Source: Nemophila menziesii (lineage: Eukaryota; Streptophyta; Magnoliopsida; Boraginales; Hydrophyllaceae). From it: a stretch of DNA of 64,000 bases. This document shows, piece after piece, positions 34,571-46,699 of the stretch. The first letter of the stretch is position 1. The number at the start of each line of letters is the position of its first letter. The position numbers were made by a program, and so were the translations under genes. The stretch is from NCBI GenBank assembly GCA_029959085.1, contig JARWIR010000003.1, forward strand, positions 25,435,505 through 25,499,504, read 5' to 3'. Under the pieces are notes generated by a model that did not search any database, was not told where the DNA came from, and saw only the letters and a list, made by a program, of their open reading frames with translations.

Positions 34571-35140
34571 TTTTTTAAAATCACGGAATATTAACCCAAA
34601 ATAACTGAGTAGTGACTGATCTATTCGCATATATGTTCCTCCATCATTTTAGTAGATATGTTCTTTTTCATGACTCCGAACCAATGTTAGATCTATTCTG
34701 CTGGAAACTAAAAAAATTATTGTGAAAATAGACCTCGAAATGATATGAAAATGGTTTGAAGTTGTTATAAAAATAGAACTTGAAATACTGAAAAATGAAA
34801 TTTCAAAAAAACAACTTGATAAAAGGAAAAGAAACTTATACTGTACATGAAATGAATAGAAATAAAAAAAAGTAGAAGGTTGATTATTTTTTGTTTCAGT
34901 AAGAGTTCAGAAACCTCTTAATAGTCCCTAAATATTTATAAGCCACGAAACTAGTTTGTAAGATCCATGAATCAATCATCCTTGACTAAAGGCCGTTAGG
35001 TCGAAATCTTATTAAAATTGTAGAAAGGCCCAAAACATATAGGCAATGGATATCAGACCATTTAAAGCCCAATCAGTAAGGATAACGATAATGAGTAATA
35101 TTGAAACCATAGCGAGCGAGCTGATTTCATTTTTGAGCAG
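34571..35140. other. Gene-free stretch upstream of the MTERF6-like gene
   Basis: AT-rich, no repeats or ORFs of note. An AGCCCA (site II complement) near 35066 may belong to the downstream promoter. Confidence 0.45.
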
Positions 35141-35524
35141 TTGAAAGAAAGTGGAAACACACCACCTTAAACCATCAAATCTTCACAGGTTTCCTCCTTA
35201 TCTTCTCCACATTTTATCATGTTTAAGTATTTCTTTAGTTGTTCACATTTCTAATTATAGCCTTCCCTCTCTCTGTGTTTTTAATCTTTTTTATCTGTCT
35301 TATCTAATTGCTAAACATCAAATTATTGAACTGTAGTAATCAATGTTGCCTTCAATATCATGCGATTGAACTAATTTTCCATGACATTATGTAATGTATT
35401 CGTTTTAATTGTAAAAGTATCAAACTTCAGTATGTTAATTTAGCTAAAATTTATATGAACGACATTTTCACACACCCAATTGCTGATTTTCCTAATTTTT
35501 TCACCAAATTGTTTTCAGGGAAGT

Positions 35525-36520
35525 ATGGAAACTATAGATAGCAATGGAAGTGGCGTAATGTGGTTCTTCAAGGACAGAGGATTTGATGATACAAGTATTC
35601 GTGAAATGTTCAAGAAATGCAAGCGTCTTGAAGGTGTACAAAGAGAAAAAGCTTCAGAAAACTGGGATTACTTAAAAAGCATAGGTATCCAAGAGAGAAA
35701 ACTCCCTTCAGTTGTAGCAAAATGTCCCAAAATTCTAGCTCTTGGCCTTCACGAGAAACTAGTCCCCATGGTTCAATGTTTAGCTACACTAGGAACAAAA
35801 CCTCGTGAAGTTGCTTCAACTATAACAAAGTTCCCTAACATACTTTCACACAGTGTTGAAGAAAAGCTTTGTCCTCTCCTCGCTTTTTTCGAAGCTCTTG
35901 GTGTCCCTGAAAAACAAGTCGGAAAAATTATGCTACTAAATCCAAGAATCATCACTTATAGCATTGAATCAAAGCTTTCACAAATAGTGGATTTTCTTGC
36001 GAACATAGGACTCACTAGAGAAGGGTCAATTGGTAAAGTTTTTGTGAAATACCCGTACATTCTAGGGTATAGTGTTGATAAAAGGTTACGTCCTACTTGT
36101 GAGTTTTTAAAATCGTCAGGTTTAACTGAAGAGGATCTTCAGAAAGTGGCGATGAATTTTCCTCAAATATTGTGTCGGGATGTTGGTAAAATATTGGGGC
36201 CGAATGTTAATTATTTAAAATCGTGTGGGTTTCAATCTGGACAGGTGGCAGCTATAGTGACGGGTTATCCACCTATTTTGATAAAGAGTATTAATAATTC
36301 GTTAGAACCGAGGATAAAGTTTTTAGTGAATGTAATGGGTAGAAGAATTGAAGAAGTTGCGGATTTTCCTGATTTTTTTAAGTATGGTTTGAAGAAGATT
36401 GTGGAGTCAAGGCAAAGGCTTTTGAAACGAAACAATATAACTTGTAGCTTGAGAGAAATGTTGGATTGTAATGAGAGAAAATTCTTGAGCAAGTTTGCGT
36501 TAGTTGAGCAACTAGCTTAG
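35525..36520 (+). CDS. MTERF6: mTERF-family protein, MTERF6-like
   Basis: A single coding exon of 331 residues. The start chosen is the ATG at 35525, because a TTTTCAG acceptor ends at 35519-35520 and a 5' UTR donor (CACAG|GTTTCC near 35189) lies upstream; the longer in-frame start at 35480 falls in that intron. Repeated mTERF motifs of about 30-35 residues run from about residue 60 to 280 (VVAKCPKILALGL, TITKFPNILSHSV, IMLLNPRIITYSI, VFVKYPYILGYSV, VAMNFPQILCRDV, IVTGYPPILIKSI). EEKLCPLLAFFEALGVPE and CSLREMLDCN match Arabidopsis mTERF6/PDE191 closely. That protein binds organellar DNA/RNA and is needed for plastid transcription termination and tRNA-Ile maturation. A clear transit peptide is not obvious in the first residues. 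Confidence 0.9.
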   Translation: METIDSNGSGVMWFFKDRGFDDTSIREMFKKCKRLEGVQREKASENWDYLKSIGIQERKLPSVVAKCPKILALGLHEKLVPMVQCLATLGTKPREVASTITKFPNILSHSVEEKLCPLLAFFEALGVPEKQVGKIMLLNPRIITYSIESKLSQIVDFLANIGLTREGSIGKVFVKYPYILGYSVDKRLRPTCEFLKSSGLTEEDLQKVAMNFPQILCRDVGKILGPNVNYLKSCGFQSGQVAAIVTGYPPILIKSINNSLEPRIKFLVNVMGRRIEEVADFPDFFKYGLKKIVESRQRLLKRNNITCSLREMLDCNERKFLSKFALVEQLA

Positions 36521-37450
36521 AGCAAATTAATGGTGTTTGTTTGTTTGTTTGTTTCTGTTTTCTTGTTTAGGAGCCTTGTAGCTTAGTATGATTTTGGCAG
36601 CTCAAGTGTATATCTCACCTTCATTCTGTATTTAATGAACTATGAGCGATTTTCAGCTTCTGTTTCTGCAAGCAAATTGAGGTTCTTTTTTATAATTGCT
36701 ACTTCCCATAAATTAATTTGTTGCTACTTTCTTTAGATGTTGAAACTAATAAGTTAAGCAATTTGGGGTTTTGAATATTGTGTTTTCTTACTCTGTGGAC
36801 ACATAAGATTTACTCACCATAGCAACATCATTTTCATTTGAATGATAAAGATAGATTAAACCTCTTTAAGGTTTGAGAATGATATTATTGAGCACATATT
36901 TTTAAAAGAAAATCTTAGACTATACTTGAGTCAGCTCTACTCTGACTTTGTATTGACCCTCAGGCTCAAAGGATTAAAGCTTCTGTGATTGTTTTGGGAA
37001 GTTATACAATTGGTGGACAAAATCTATAGGCCAAAACATTTTATCGTATTCTTTGGCTTTATTTCATGTTTGGAGTATTTGGATGATTAGGTTGAAAATT
37101 ATTGCTGTGAATGATGTTGAAGATGATGTCAAAGTCGACCATTTCACTAGGTCATTTTTAGGAGGGGATTTTCTCGACTCTTTCCTCTGTCTTGGAAAGC
37201 CTCGCTTGTTGCGTGTGTTTCTTGCATTCAATTTCAATGCTTCTTTCGTGAATAATTCTACATCGGCCGGCTTGCGTCTATTCTTAAAGGTTTAGACGAG
37301 GTTATCATTGTCAACCTTATCACCCAAACTTGGTGCAATTTTGCAGTGAGGGGTGATTGAGGTAAAGTAATATCTCGTCCAGATGTGGTGCAAGGATAAA
37401 ATACCCGTGTTAGTATCACATGGGAGTAAGGAACTGTGACGCTTAAGTTT
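36521..37450. other. Gene-free stretch
   Basis: MTERF6 3' flank, then sequence with a short frame 37053-37295 that vaguely recalls a LINE C-terminus but lacks a firm motif. Confidence 0.4.
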
Positions 37451-37456
37451 TACGTT

Positions 37457-37790
37457 TTGATAGGTCTATTTGCACCCACCATTTTATTATCGAATATAAA
37501 CCCTGATCATCACATCTTTGATCATATGAACCAACCTATTATTATATCTTATTAGATTAGTTTATTTATATATCGTATTTATTTCTTAATTAGTCTAACG
37601 TTACCTTCCTTGTTCATCAAATAGTTAAACTTATATATTTGATCTTATTAATTTCGTATTTATATATCTAATATATTTTCTTTCTCTCTAGCCTTTATGG
37701 TTTCCTTGTTATTAATATATTTTTATATTCTCTTATGTTCTTTCTTCCACTTATATAAATATCTCACTAGGTATTAGAGCCACCATTCAC
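37457..37790 (+). mobile_element. Copia-type LTR remnant with tRNA-Met primer-binding site
   Basis: An AT-rich block, beginning around TGATAGGTCTATTTG, ends CTCACTAG at about 37770. GGTATTAGAGCCACC follows directly, a close version of the TGGTATCAGAGC site complementary to initiator tRNA-Met used by Copia elements. About 200 bp of tandem words (TTCTCGTAGGATTCAAAAT) follow. No gag or pol remains and the second LTR is absent. Confidence 0.55.
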
Positions 37791-38044
37791 GACGCTCTTT
37801 CATTATCGTTTCAAGCGTTTCCGAACAAAAAAAAACTCTTTTTTCTTAATCTTTCGTAAGACTAGAAATTTTAATTCTCTCGAAGGATAATCCTCTCGTA
37901 GGATTCAAAATCTTATTCCTTTCATAGGAATTGAAATTTTATTCTTCTCGTAAGAATCAAAATTTTAATCTTCTAGCAAAATTCGAAATTCATTTTGAGA
38001 TTTTTCATATATAAGAAAGATCCGACTTTGTATATACAGATTAT

Positions 38045-38245
38045 GGAAGTTTTTTTCTTTTGGTAACATGGGTGGTCTGGGCTAGCTTGCGCGCACCCGA
38101 CTAATACCATGGAGATATACATGTCTCCCATGTATATTCTCATGGTAAATCAGAACTAGATTATTCATGTTTAGAGAGGGGTTCAAGCTCTTGTACTTTT
38201 CACTTTACATCGGTTAAAGAGAAGATTCGAATCATGGACCTTCCC
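38045..38245 (-). mobile_element. tRNA-derived SINE, family 2, copy b
   Basis: It aligns with the 40.8-kb copy: GGGTGGTCTGGGCTAGCTTG, GCGCACCCGACTAATACCAT, TGTATATTCTCATGG, CATGTTTAGAGAGGGGTTCA. A T-run at 38048-38061 marks the poly(A) end. Target duplications were not found. Confidence 0.65.
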
Positions 38246-38560
38246 TTTAAATGCTGAATAGATAACAAGTTTTTAATGTGAAATAGAAATAATTGTGCCG
38301 CACCTCAAAAGTTAGTGAGCGGCTTATTTAGAAATTTAGTAAGGTAGACTAAAACAAAATTGAAAGACAGAAAGTGATACATTTAAAGAGTAGACTAAAA
38401 TAAATGATGGCCCAACTAAATCAAATGACATACAGTACACCGAGTAAACAATTGGGCCTCTCGGTAATCTTAAACATAAACTAGGAGTGCAGTAAGCCGA
38501 TTAGCTGTGTGTCTAAATTTTTAGAGAGAGAAAGTTGAGAAAGGTAGAGAGGAAGCAAAA
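38246..38560. other. Upstream region of the complex I subunit gene
   Basis: Mostly AT-rich. A TGGGCC site II element lies at about 38454 and a short GA-rich leader just before the start codon. Confidence 0.5.
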
Positions 38561-39332
38561 ATGGGAGGAGGTATGGAAGCAAATAAGAACAAATGGATAG
38601 AAGAGTGGGGATCTACAAGAGAGACTCTTGAGCAAAACTTCAGGTGGAGCCGCCGTAACCTCGCTCTCGTTGGCATCTTCGGCATCGTACTACCTGTCAT
38701 CGTCTACAAAGGCATCGTCCGCGAATTCGTACGTCTCTTTTCACGTCATCGTTTATTCACAGTCTTCTCTTTTCTGTTTTCTTCTAATTTTCTGTCTTAT
38801 TTTTCTGCATTATATTCATCAGATGATCTGTTGTTATCAATCCATTTGCACATAGATTGTCAAATTCTGTTATTGAATCGTTTGACCTAATTCATAGATT
38901 GTCAATTGTTCAATTGTCTGTTTATATAATTGTGATTTGAAATTTGTTATTTTTTTTTGTTAATTATACGCAGTTTATAACAATTGATAAAACTAATGTT
39001 ATAAATCGATATCTTAGAATCTGATAATTTCTGGTTGAGCATTTTGTGCTACTTGATAGAGTTTAATTCCTCACTGTTTATGAGTGGTATGTATTGAATA
39101 TTTGTTGTGGAACTGTTTTAGAATGATATGTTTCTCTTAACTAAATGCATACTTAAGAATTTGCTCGATGTAGGAATACATACTGTCTTTATATTTAGAA
39201 TTCTCTTTCTAGAGCAATTTTTTGTAAGTTGGTCTTTCACGCAAGTGCTGTGTTTGATTGATATATGGTAATATTTGGTGACAGCATATGCAAGATGAAG
39301 ATGCAGGAAGGCCGCATAGGAAGTTTTTGTGA
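38561..39332 (+). CDS. Mitochondrial complex I small subunit (NDUFB4/B15-like, At2g31490-like)
   Basis: Two coding exons, 38561-38728 and 39285-39332, GT-AG intron in phase 0, give 71 residues. The protein reads MGGGMEANKNKWIEEWGS, then NFRWSRRNLALVGIFGIVLP, then a single membrane helix (about 32-52), and ends HMQDEDAGRPHRKFL. This matches the plant At2g31490 family almost residue for residue, including length. That family is a membrane-arm accessory subunit of respiratory NADH dehydrogenase in the mitochondrial inner membrane. The NDUFB4/B15 equivalence is from memory and less certain than the family match. A read-through frame into the intron (to 38890) is an artefact. Confidence 0.9.
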
Positions 39333-40149
39333 ATTTTAACTCAAAAAAGTGTTTTGTGTAATAACAGTGGGTGAAGCAAAGCTCTACTTCTCCTTCACAT
39401 TCTAGTTTTCTCCCATTACAACTTTTTTGTTTGTTTTTTAATGTGGAATTGTGCTTTGGTGCAAATGAATGCTGAGCCTATTAATGATTTGTAAAACCTC
39501 GATTGTCACAGTTTTTTCCCCCTTCCTATGAAATTGTTATTATCTATTTGATTTGCTCAACATGATTCCATATTTTTATGCCAAGGTTGGGGTAACATAA
39601 GAGATGGTAACTTAACATTAATTTCATTCTACGGCAATGTCTTCACATTAGTAAGCCAAATGTTTTCAGTAAATATTATAGCATAAAAAGTAATCTTGAC
39701 TGAGATCCCTTTGGCATTGTTGATATAATCCACATATGAATAATTTACCCAACTCATATTCATCTGCAAGCGCAGCTTAAAAATTGGGATATGAACTCTC
39801 TATATTTAAATATAGAACCTTAAAACCCATAAAAACTTTTTGCAAGCCGAGCACTTAAAAAGGACAAAAGAGCAAGCCAGGTTCCAAATATAACTCCGAA
39901 CTTTCTACTGCCACAAAAGCCATTTTCGAATAAATGACCACCTAAACTTTCGTTATTACATGTGTTTTCATTTTCTATTCATTGCTCAAAAATATATTTA
40001 GGATTAAGTTTTCCTTTTGAAATTCAAAAATGAAAATATCCAATACTTTTTTTTTCTAAATATATCTAAGCCATTTAAGACTCGGGTAAGATTCAATCCA
40101 AGACCTTTTGGTCACCGAGTTTTTATCTTACCCGTATATCAACTATCAA
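39333..40149. other. Gene-free stretch
   Basis: 3' flank of the complex I gene and AT-rich sequence up to the MITE. No repeats or RNA genes seen. Confidence 0.5.
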
Positions 40150-40710
40150 TAGGGATGGCAACGGATCGGTTTTTTACGAAAATTCCAAAAACCATAACCG
40201 TTTTTATAATTAAAAACCATATCCTAACGGTTTTAACCATCGGTTACACTTTTCAAAACCATAACCGTATTATTCGGTTTCGGTTTCTCAAACGGTTTTG
40301 CAGTTTTTAACCATATTCAAATGATAATTTAATAAATATATTAAATCTCATAAAATAAAACCACATATAAAAGAAAACTCCAAGGTTTATACAAAATTGT
40401 GTTGGTATTTAATTAAATTATATATTTATTATTTAATTGGTTAAATCTACTATTTTGTTTTTTATTTTAGAATTTCAATATATCTAATTTAATCTAAATT
40501 ATTATAAAATTTTAAAATATATATGATAATAAATGGTTTTCGGTTTTTCGGTTTTATTTTTAACAAAAACCATAACCTATCGGTTTTAACCATCGGTTAC
40601 ACTTTTCAAAACCATAACCTAATGGCTTTAACCACGGTTATATAATTCGGTTTTCAATCGGTTCGGTTATCATCGGTTTCGGTTTTTAACCGTAACCATT
40701 GCCATCCCTA
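40150..40710. mobile_element. hAT MITE, TAGGGATGGCAA family, copy a
   Basis: A perfect 8-bp duplication ACTATCAA flanks it (40142-40149 and 40711-40718). The ends are TAGGGATGGCAACGG and the complement of CCATTGCCATCCCTA. Inside, CGGTTTTAACCATCGGTTAC words recur near both ends. It is 561 bp, AT-rich and noncoding. A second copy with its own duplication lies at 60.6 kb. Confidence 0.92.
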
Positions 40711-40796
40711 ACTATCAATCACAAATTACACACCAATTGCCTCTTTATAATATGTTTATATTATATATATATTTTTTGCATATCAAATTACAAGCT

Positions 40797-41021
40797 ACTT
40801 TTTTTTTTTTTTTTTTAATATATGGGTGTCTGGGCCAGTTTTCGCGTACCATGACTATTTCCATAGAAAATATACACGCCTCCTCATGCGTATTCTCACT
40901 TAATCATAACTAGCTTACCCATGTTCAGGGAGGGGGAGGGGATTCGAACTATGTACCTCTTGCTTTCTCTGAAGAAATATCAGGACTCTTCCCAGTTAAG
41001 AAAGTATTAACTTGTATCGTA
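40797..41021 (-). mobile_element. tRNA-derived SINE, family 2, copy c (best preserved)
   Basis: It is flanked by the exact 12-bp duplication AAATTACAAGCT (40785-40796 and 41022-41033). The poly(A) tail is the T-run at 40799-40818. On the minus strand a box B-like AGTTCGAATCC lies near 40945, and the 3' end reads GGCCCAGACACCCATAT. Length is about 205 bp without the tail. It sits about 500 bp from the RNS2-like gene. Confidence 0.88.
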
Positions 41022-41512
41022 AAATTACAAGCTGTCTTATTATCATAATTTGAGCATCGTAAAATTTAAGTAGTTAACTTAATATGGCAGAAAAAAAGCC
41101 CAAAGTATAGATATTCTGTTGTAGAAAGTGCCCACGGGATCTAATTATCTTAAAAATTGCGAGTTGGACTTTATAGTTGAAAATATAGAGCCCAAGACTT
41201 ATGAACTCACGGTTGCTCGTGAGCCACTAGAAAAAATGCAAACCAACTATTCTAATGTAAGTACACTAAAGATTGAACAAACAAACTGAAACTTTTCTAG
41301 TATACAAATCTTCTTTAAGAATGTTACAAGCAACAGTTACTCCAAGACCTTTCAGCCAGTGCTGAAATCTAAATCTCAGACACCATTTATTAAGTAATAA
41401 TTCCATCTGAGACAGTTACATAATATGCAAACCAATAAAACAAGATACAAATTAAGAGGCAAATATTTGTAACATCCTTGCAGTATTTTGCACATAGCTT
41501 TAATCATTTTGA

Positions 41513-43249
41513 TCACATAGATGATTTTCCAGTAATCCACGATCTTGTAGTTCCATTATTCTGAAGCCCTGCATAAATACCAAAAAAGTTGTTTAAAGCA
41601 AAGAACTGCTCTGATCAACTTCTATATTATGCATATATGAATAAGATACTCAAGTGACATACCCATGGAAGCAAATTGTGGTAGGCTGACATATTTCGGA
41701 CACGAGCTTGAGTAAAGTTGACCCTTTAATTTAGACGTAGCATCACAATCCCGAGGCTGGAACATTGTACATTATACATTTTAAAAAATGGTAATTTAGA
41801 AAAAAAAATTGTCAAAGAGAAAAAGGATGTGTAACCGTGAAATCTTTGTAAAAGCATATGCGAAGTTCCTCTAGAGCACCGTTTGAGCATATTATTTCTG
41901 GTGTTGCTTTGAAGGAATTTTGTACAGCTGAGATAATCCCTCCTAGAGGGTATTTCTCAGAATTTGATGCTACATATCCAGCTTCGGTCAAAATTGCCTG
42001 ATATTGCACATTATATATAAAGCAAAGAAATAAATGAAATCAAGGTTTGTTTAAACATATGATGAACTTACCGTGACATTATATGTTAAGTAGAGGTTAA
42101 TAGTCGTCAAGAAATAGTTATATTCACCTTCTACAACTGGATAAGAACAAGTTCCGTGTTTTTCTGTAACAAAGTAACAATTAAATAACATATAGACATC
42201 TCTCTTTAGAAAATACAATAGAAAAATCAAGACTAGAAAAAGATGAATACCCCACTGTTAAATGTTGTCTCCCAAGTTAAGTATGAAATAAGCATAAGGA
42301 GAAATAGTTAGTTTCATGTAAGGTTATGATAAAATTTAGTGACTTGAATTTTAATTACAGACCTCATGAGCCCAAAATATACCCTTTTTACCATGGCATG
42401 TTGATGACTTGCTACAACTTAAGGATGGCCAGTACTTATTTAGGCCATCTAACAATGTTGAAATCTGCAAATAAAATTGGAAAAACATAACAGTTGAATT
42501 AAATTAGAGAAAATGTAAAAAAAAAAAACGAGAAATAAGAAAGTATTGAAGGTCTTAAACATATGCAAATGGTGTTCAATGTACACTTGACTTGACTACA
42601 CAACATAGTACAAGTACCTCTTTTGCGTCAAATGCAGGACCATTGCAACATGAAGGCCATGATCCATCATTGTAATCAGTCCAGAGTCCATCTGCAAAAC
42701 GGGTTATTATTTTTTTTAACAGATTCAGTTTTACTCAATAAAATATGTAAATATTCAAATCCTAAGGTTGCAGAATATACTTACGAATTGTAAATCCGGT
42801 TGGTGAATTTGCGCTGAATAAAGTCAATAAAGTCAAACTTAGTTTCTGGGAAATATATGATTATATTATGTTTATTTTTTTTCAAATTTGAAATATCAAT
42901 CAGCTTCAAATTCACGTCTATAATATTATCATTTATCAATCGTATAATGACTGGAAAAATAAATAAATTAATAGAAATGGATCAAAATAAAAAAAAGGTA
43001 CCCTCTACAGCAGCCATTGTTGGAACAACATTTTTTGGTGTTATGACAGTAAGTAGCGGGCCATTGAAGAGCGAGCAAGAAGTAATCAAACTCTCTTTGA
43101 TTAGCAATTGTTTTTGTATCAAGTTGAGTTACTTTCAAAACCCCATTAGTAGTAGTTGTTCCATTGTTGAATTGAATGAAGCATAACCATCCTGCAAGCA
43201 AAGTCAAACAGATTGCTGGGATTATTGCTGTGGATGAGATTGAAGCCAT
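41513..43249 (-). CDS. RNS2: S-like ribonuclease T2, RNS2 type
   Basis: Nine coding exons on the minus strand: 43249-43002, 42813-42785, 42691-42618, 42464-42363, 42254-42251 (4 nt), 42163-42072, 41997-41836, 41756-41663 and 41568-41513. All introns are GT-AG; the sum is 861 nt (286 residues). A hydrophobic signal peptide spans about residues 5-25. Active-site segments are LQWPATYC (61-68), FTIHGLW (catalytic H93) and HEWEKHGTC (E151, H155). The 4-nt microexon TGGG supplies W152 and the first base of E153; without it the frame collapses into a stop. C-terminal blocks [34 protein letters not shown] and [11 protein letters not shown] match RNS2, a vacuolar/ER enzyme that degrades rRNA. RNS2 is the best family match; the C-terminal tail is longer than I recall. 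Confidence 0.88.
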
Positions 43250-43410
43250 GAGCTTTTCTGGGTCTTGCTTTGAGTTACGTGTTAGTTTTAATGTGTTACT
43301 GGTTGATTAATGAGCATGTGGGGTTGGTGTACGTTTCTTTTATCCAATGTTAGGTACTCCTAGTATCAAGGGATATTCTTGATACTATTTATTTTGAATT
43401 AAACAGTGCT

Positions 43411-43529
43411 TGTGTGTTTTTTTTTAATTTAACATAAGATAGCCATTTTGGATTCAGAATCATCGACTCTATTCGAACCTGTGCCACTAGATTGGATGAC
43501 CAAGACTAGTGAGCTAATCCCAACTGGTT
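43411..43529 (-). mobile_element. tRNA-derived SINE, family 1, copy b
   Basis: It matches copy a at 19.8 kb over its length: GAGCTAATCCCAACTGGTT at the right end, CCACTAGATTGGATGACCAA, and TATTCGAACCTGTGCC (box B complement). The T-run at 43418-43428 marks the tail. Flanking duplications are unclear. It lies about 170 bp upstream of the RNS2-like start, in its promoter region. Confidence 0.8.
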
Positions 43530-43730
43530 CTAATAGTTTTTTTTGTTCGTTATCAAACAAATAAAAACAAAACCAATATCACTATTGTAATTTTTTTTTC
43601 ATAATATTAAGTTAATCCCCTATTTTTATTTTGTAGAATTTTAAAAACATGTCATGTAGAAGAATTTTGAAACTCAAACAAGGTCCACTTAGAAATATTA
43701 ACATCATATTTGTTTATGGAGTTGTTCTAA

Positions 43731-44849
<1,119 letters not shown>

Positions 44850-44858
44850 TTGTTCTAA

Positions 44859-45636
44859 TTGGATTTTTCAATAAGTCAATGAGATAATACAAGTATTCCT
44901 TTTACCGATTTAAATATGCAAAACTTTTAAATGTAGTCCGATTCGCTAAAATATTATTTCTTAAAAGAATAAGTTCCATACTTTGAATTATGATGGTATG
45001 GTATGGGGTGGTTGTTTGGGGTTTTTAAAGAGTTTGTGGTCGGTGAATTTAGTTTGTGATGGATTTTTGGTGGTTGTAGTGGGATAGTTATTTTGGCGTA
45101 GTGATAGTTGTGGTAGTTAAGAATGTCAATGGGAGGGTTTAGGGTGGATTTACCTATACTCGTAGCCCATCCCGCAAAAGAAAATGAAATCCTACAACCC
45201 ACCCAGCCCTCACCTCGTTCTTTAAATCCTCTTTGGGGATTGAGTTATACCTGTACGTTATGAGCCGAACCAAAACAAAGTTATACTATAAATAGATCCA
45301 AAACATAATACAACTATTACCCGAACCAAGCATTGTCCTATGAGTTTATGATAAGCATAACACGAATACAATCTAAGAAACATGATACAAAAACAAATTT
45401 AAACACTTTTGCGACATTTAAATAACAATATGAAAATAATTGTTTGGTGATGATTTACACACATATTTCAAAAGAACAACAAAATCATAAAGATAGCATA
45501 ATTATGCTATATTTAATCACTTAGATATTTTATTTTATTTAAAAGTCGATATACAATAAAGATCATGAATTCATAATTATAATAATTTTTTTATTAAATA
45601 ATGTAATGTTTTCTATCTAAACTCTAAATTAATACT
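44859..45636. other. Gene-free AT-rich stretch
   Basis: It contains ATCCTACAACCCACCCAGCC near 45190, similar in the same orientation to sequence at 46.76 kb on the far side of the nested LINE. The two could be parts of one repeat split by the LINE. No genes. Confidence 0.35.
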
Positions 45637-45652
45637 AAAAAAATCATAGAGT

Positions 45653-46512
45653 CTTGGTGGAGGAAGAAGAGGACAGAGATGCGCCCGAGGACAAGCGCTG
45701 GTGGAGGAAGAATATTGGAACCATAGGTTTTTCTGCTGGGTTAAATTGGGAAGTCTTTTTTGCGTCTTTGATTAATGTGATTTGGCTTGAAAGGAATGTC
45801 GTGGTATTTAAGGGAGAAGAGTTTATGGGGAAGTATTAATCAAAAAGGCTAAGAATGAAGCCATGGACTACATGAAAGCATGGCGGTCTTGTAATGTTAG
45901 TTCTGGGAGGATTAGAAATCACGTGGTTTGGATTGGGTGGTGTAAACCGAATAGGGGATTAAAGCTTAACAATGATGGGAGTTTTGATGAGATTACAGGC
46001 AAGGGTGGTGCCGGAGGTGTGATAAGAGACAATGATGGCAATTGGGTGAGGGGTTTCCAGATGAACTTAAAATGCTCGTTGGTAGTGATAGATTAATTAA
46101 CCGCGTTGTACGAAGGGTTGAAAATGGCCGTTGGATTGAACATTAAAGAGTCAATGGTAGAGGTAGATTCGGAGGAGGCAATAAGAGTGGTTAATCAAAC
46201 ACATGGTGAGAGAGGTCCGACAATGGAATGGATACTGGGAATTTGTGGGATCTTGAGTAGGAACAAGGGATTCAAATTGACACGCATATTTTGTGAAGCA
46301 ATCATGAGTGCGGATTTGATAGCAAGATTAGGATCGAGACAAGAGAGAGCGTATACAATCCTTGAAGATCCTCCAGATATGACGTGGAAAGTGATAAAAA
46401 AAAAAAAAATTCGGATACAAGACTCCGAGAAGGGTGTACACGGGTGATCTAATTAAGGTCATGGGAATGTAATAGTTCTTTTACAAAGAGGTCTTAGGAC
46501 CTCTATTGTATT
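45653..46512 (+). mobile_element. 5'-truncated LINE (RNase H end) with 16-bp duplications
   Basis: AAAAAAATCATAGAGT occurs at 45637-45652 and 46513-46528. Between them lie the end of a zf-RVT/linker part (WEVFFASLINVIWLERNVVV) and an RNase H domain in two frames split by a frameshift and stop. Residues seen are NNDGSFDE, ALYEGLKMAVG, EVDSEEAIRV and SADLIARLGS, so all four acidic positions survive. It ends LEDPPDMTWKVI, then a run of A. It is a different family from the 7.8-kb LINE, and dead because of truncation and breaks. Confidence 0.9.
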
Positions 46513-46699
46513 AAAAAAATCATAGAGTAGAGAATATCAAATATTTTATTGATTGTAGGCATAATAAATTACCATTTACTTTGTTTAAGACTTATATTTG
46601 TACTACATATTCAAGGTTTAACTTTTAAATTTTAGTTAGATTTTATAATACGTAAAGTTTTAGAACTTTATATATTATAACTAAAATATTATATTAATT

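Noticed and set aside
35480..35524. Upstream in-frame start for the MTERF6-like gene
   Set aside because: It lies inside a 5' UTR intron that ends TTTTCAG just before the chosen ATG.
37053..37295. LINE C-terminal fragment
   Set aside because: Only vaguely similar in composition; no zf-RVT or RNase H motif could be pointed to.
38729..38890. Extended 109-residue form of the complex I subunit
   Set aside because: Read-through into the intron; splicing at 38728/39285 gives the exact 71-residue family length.
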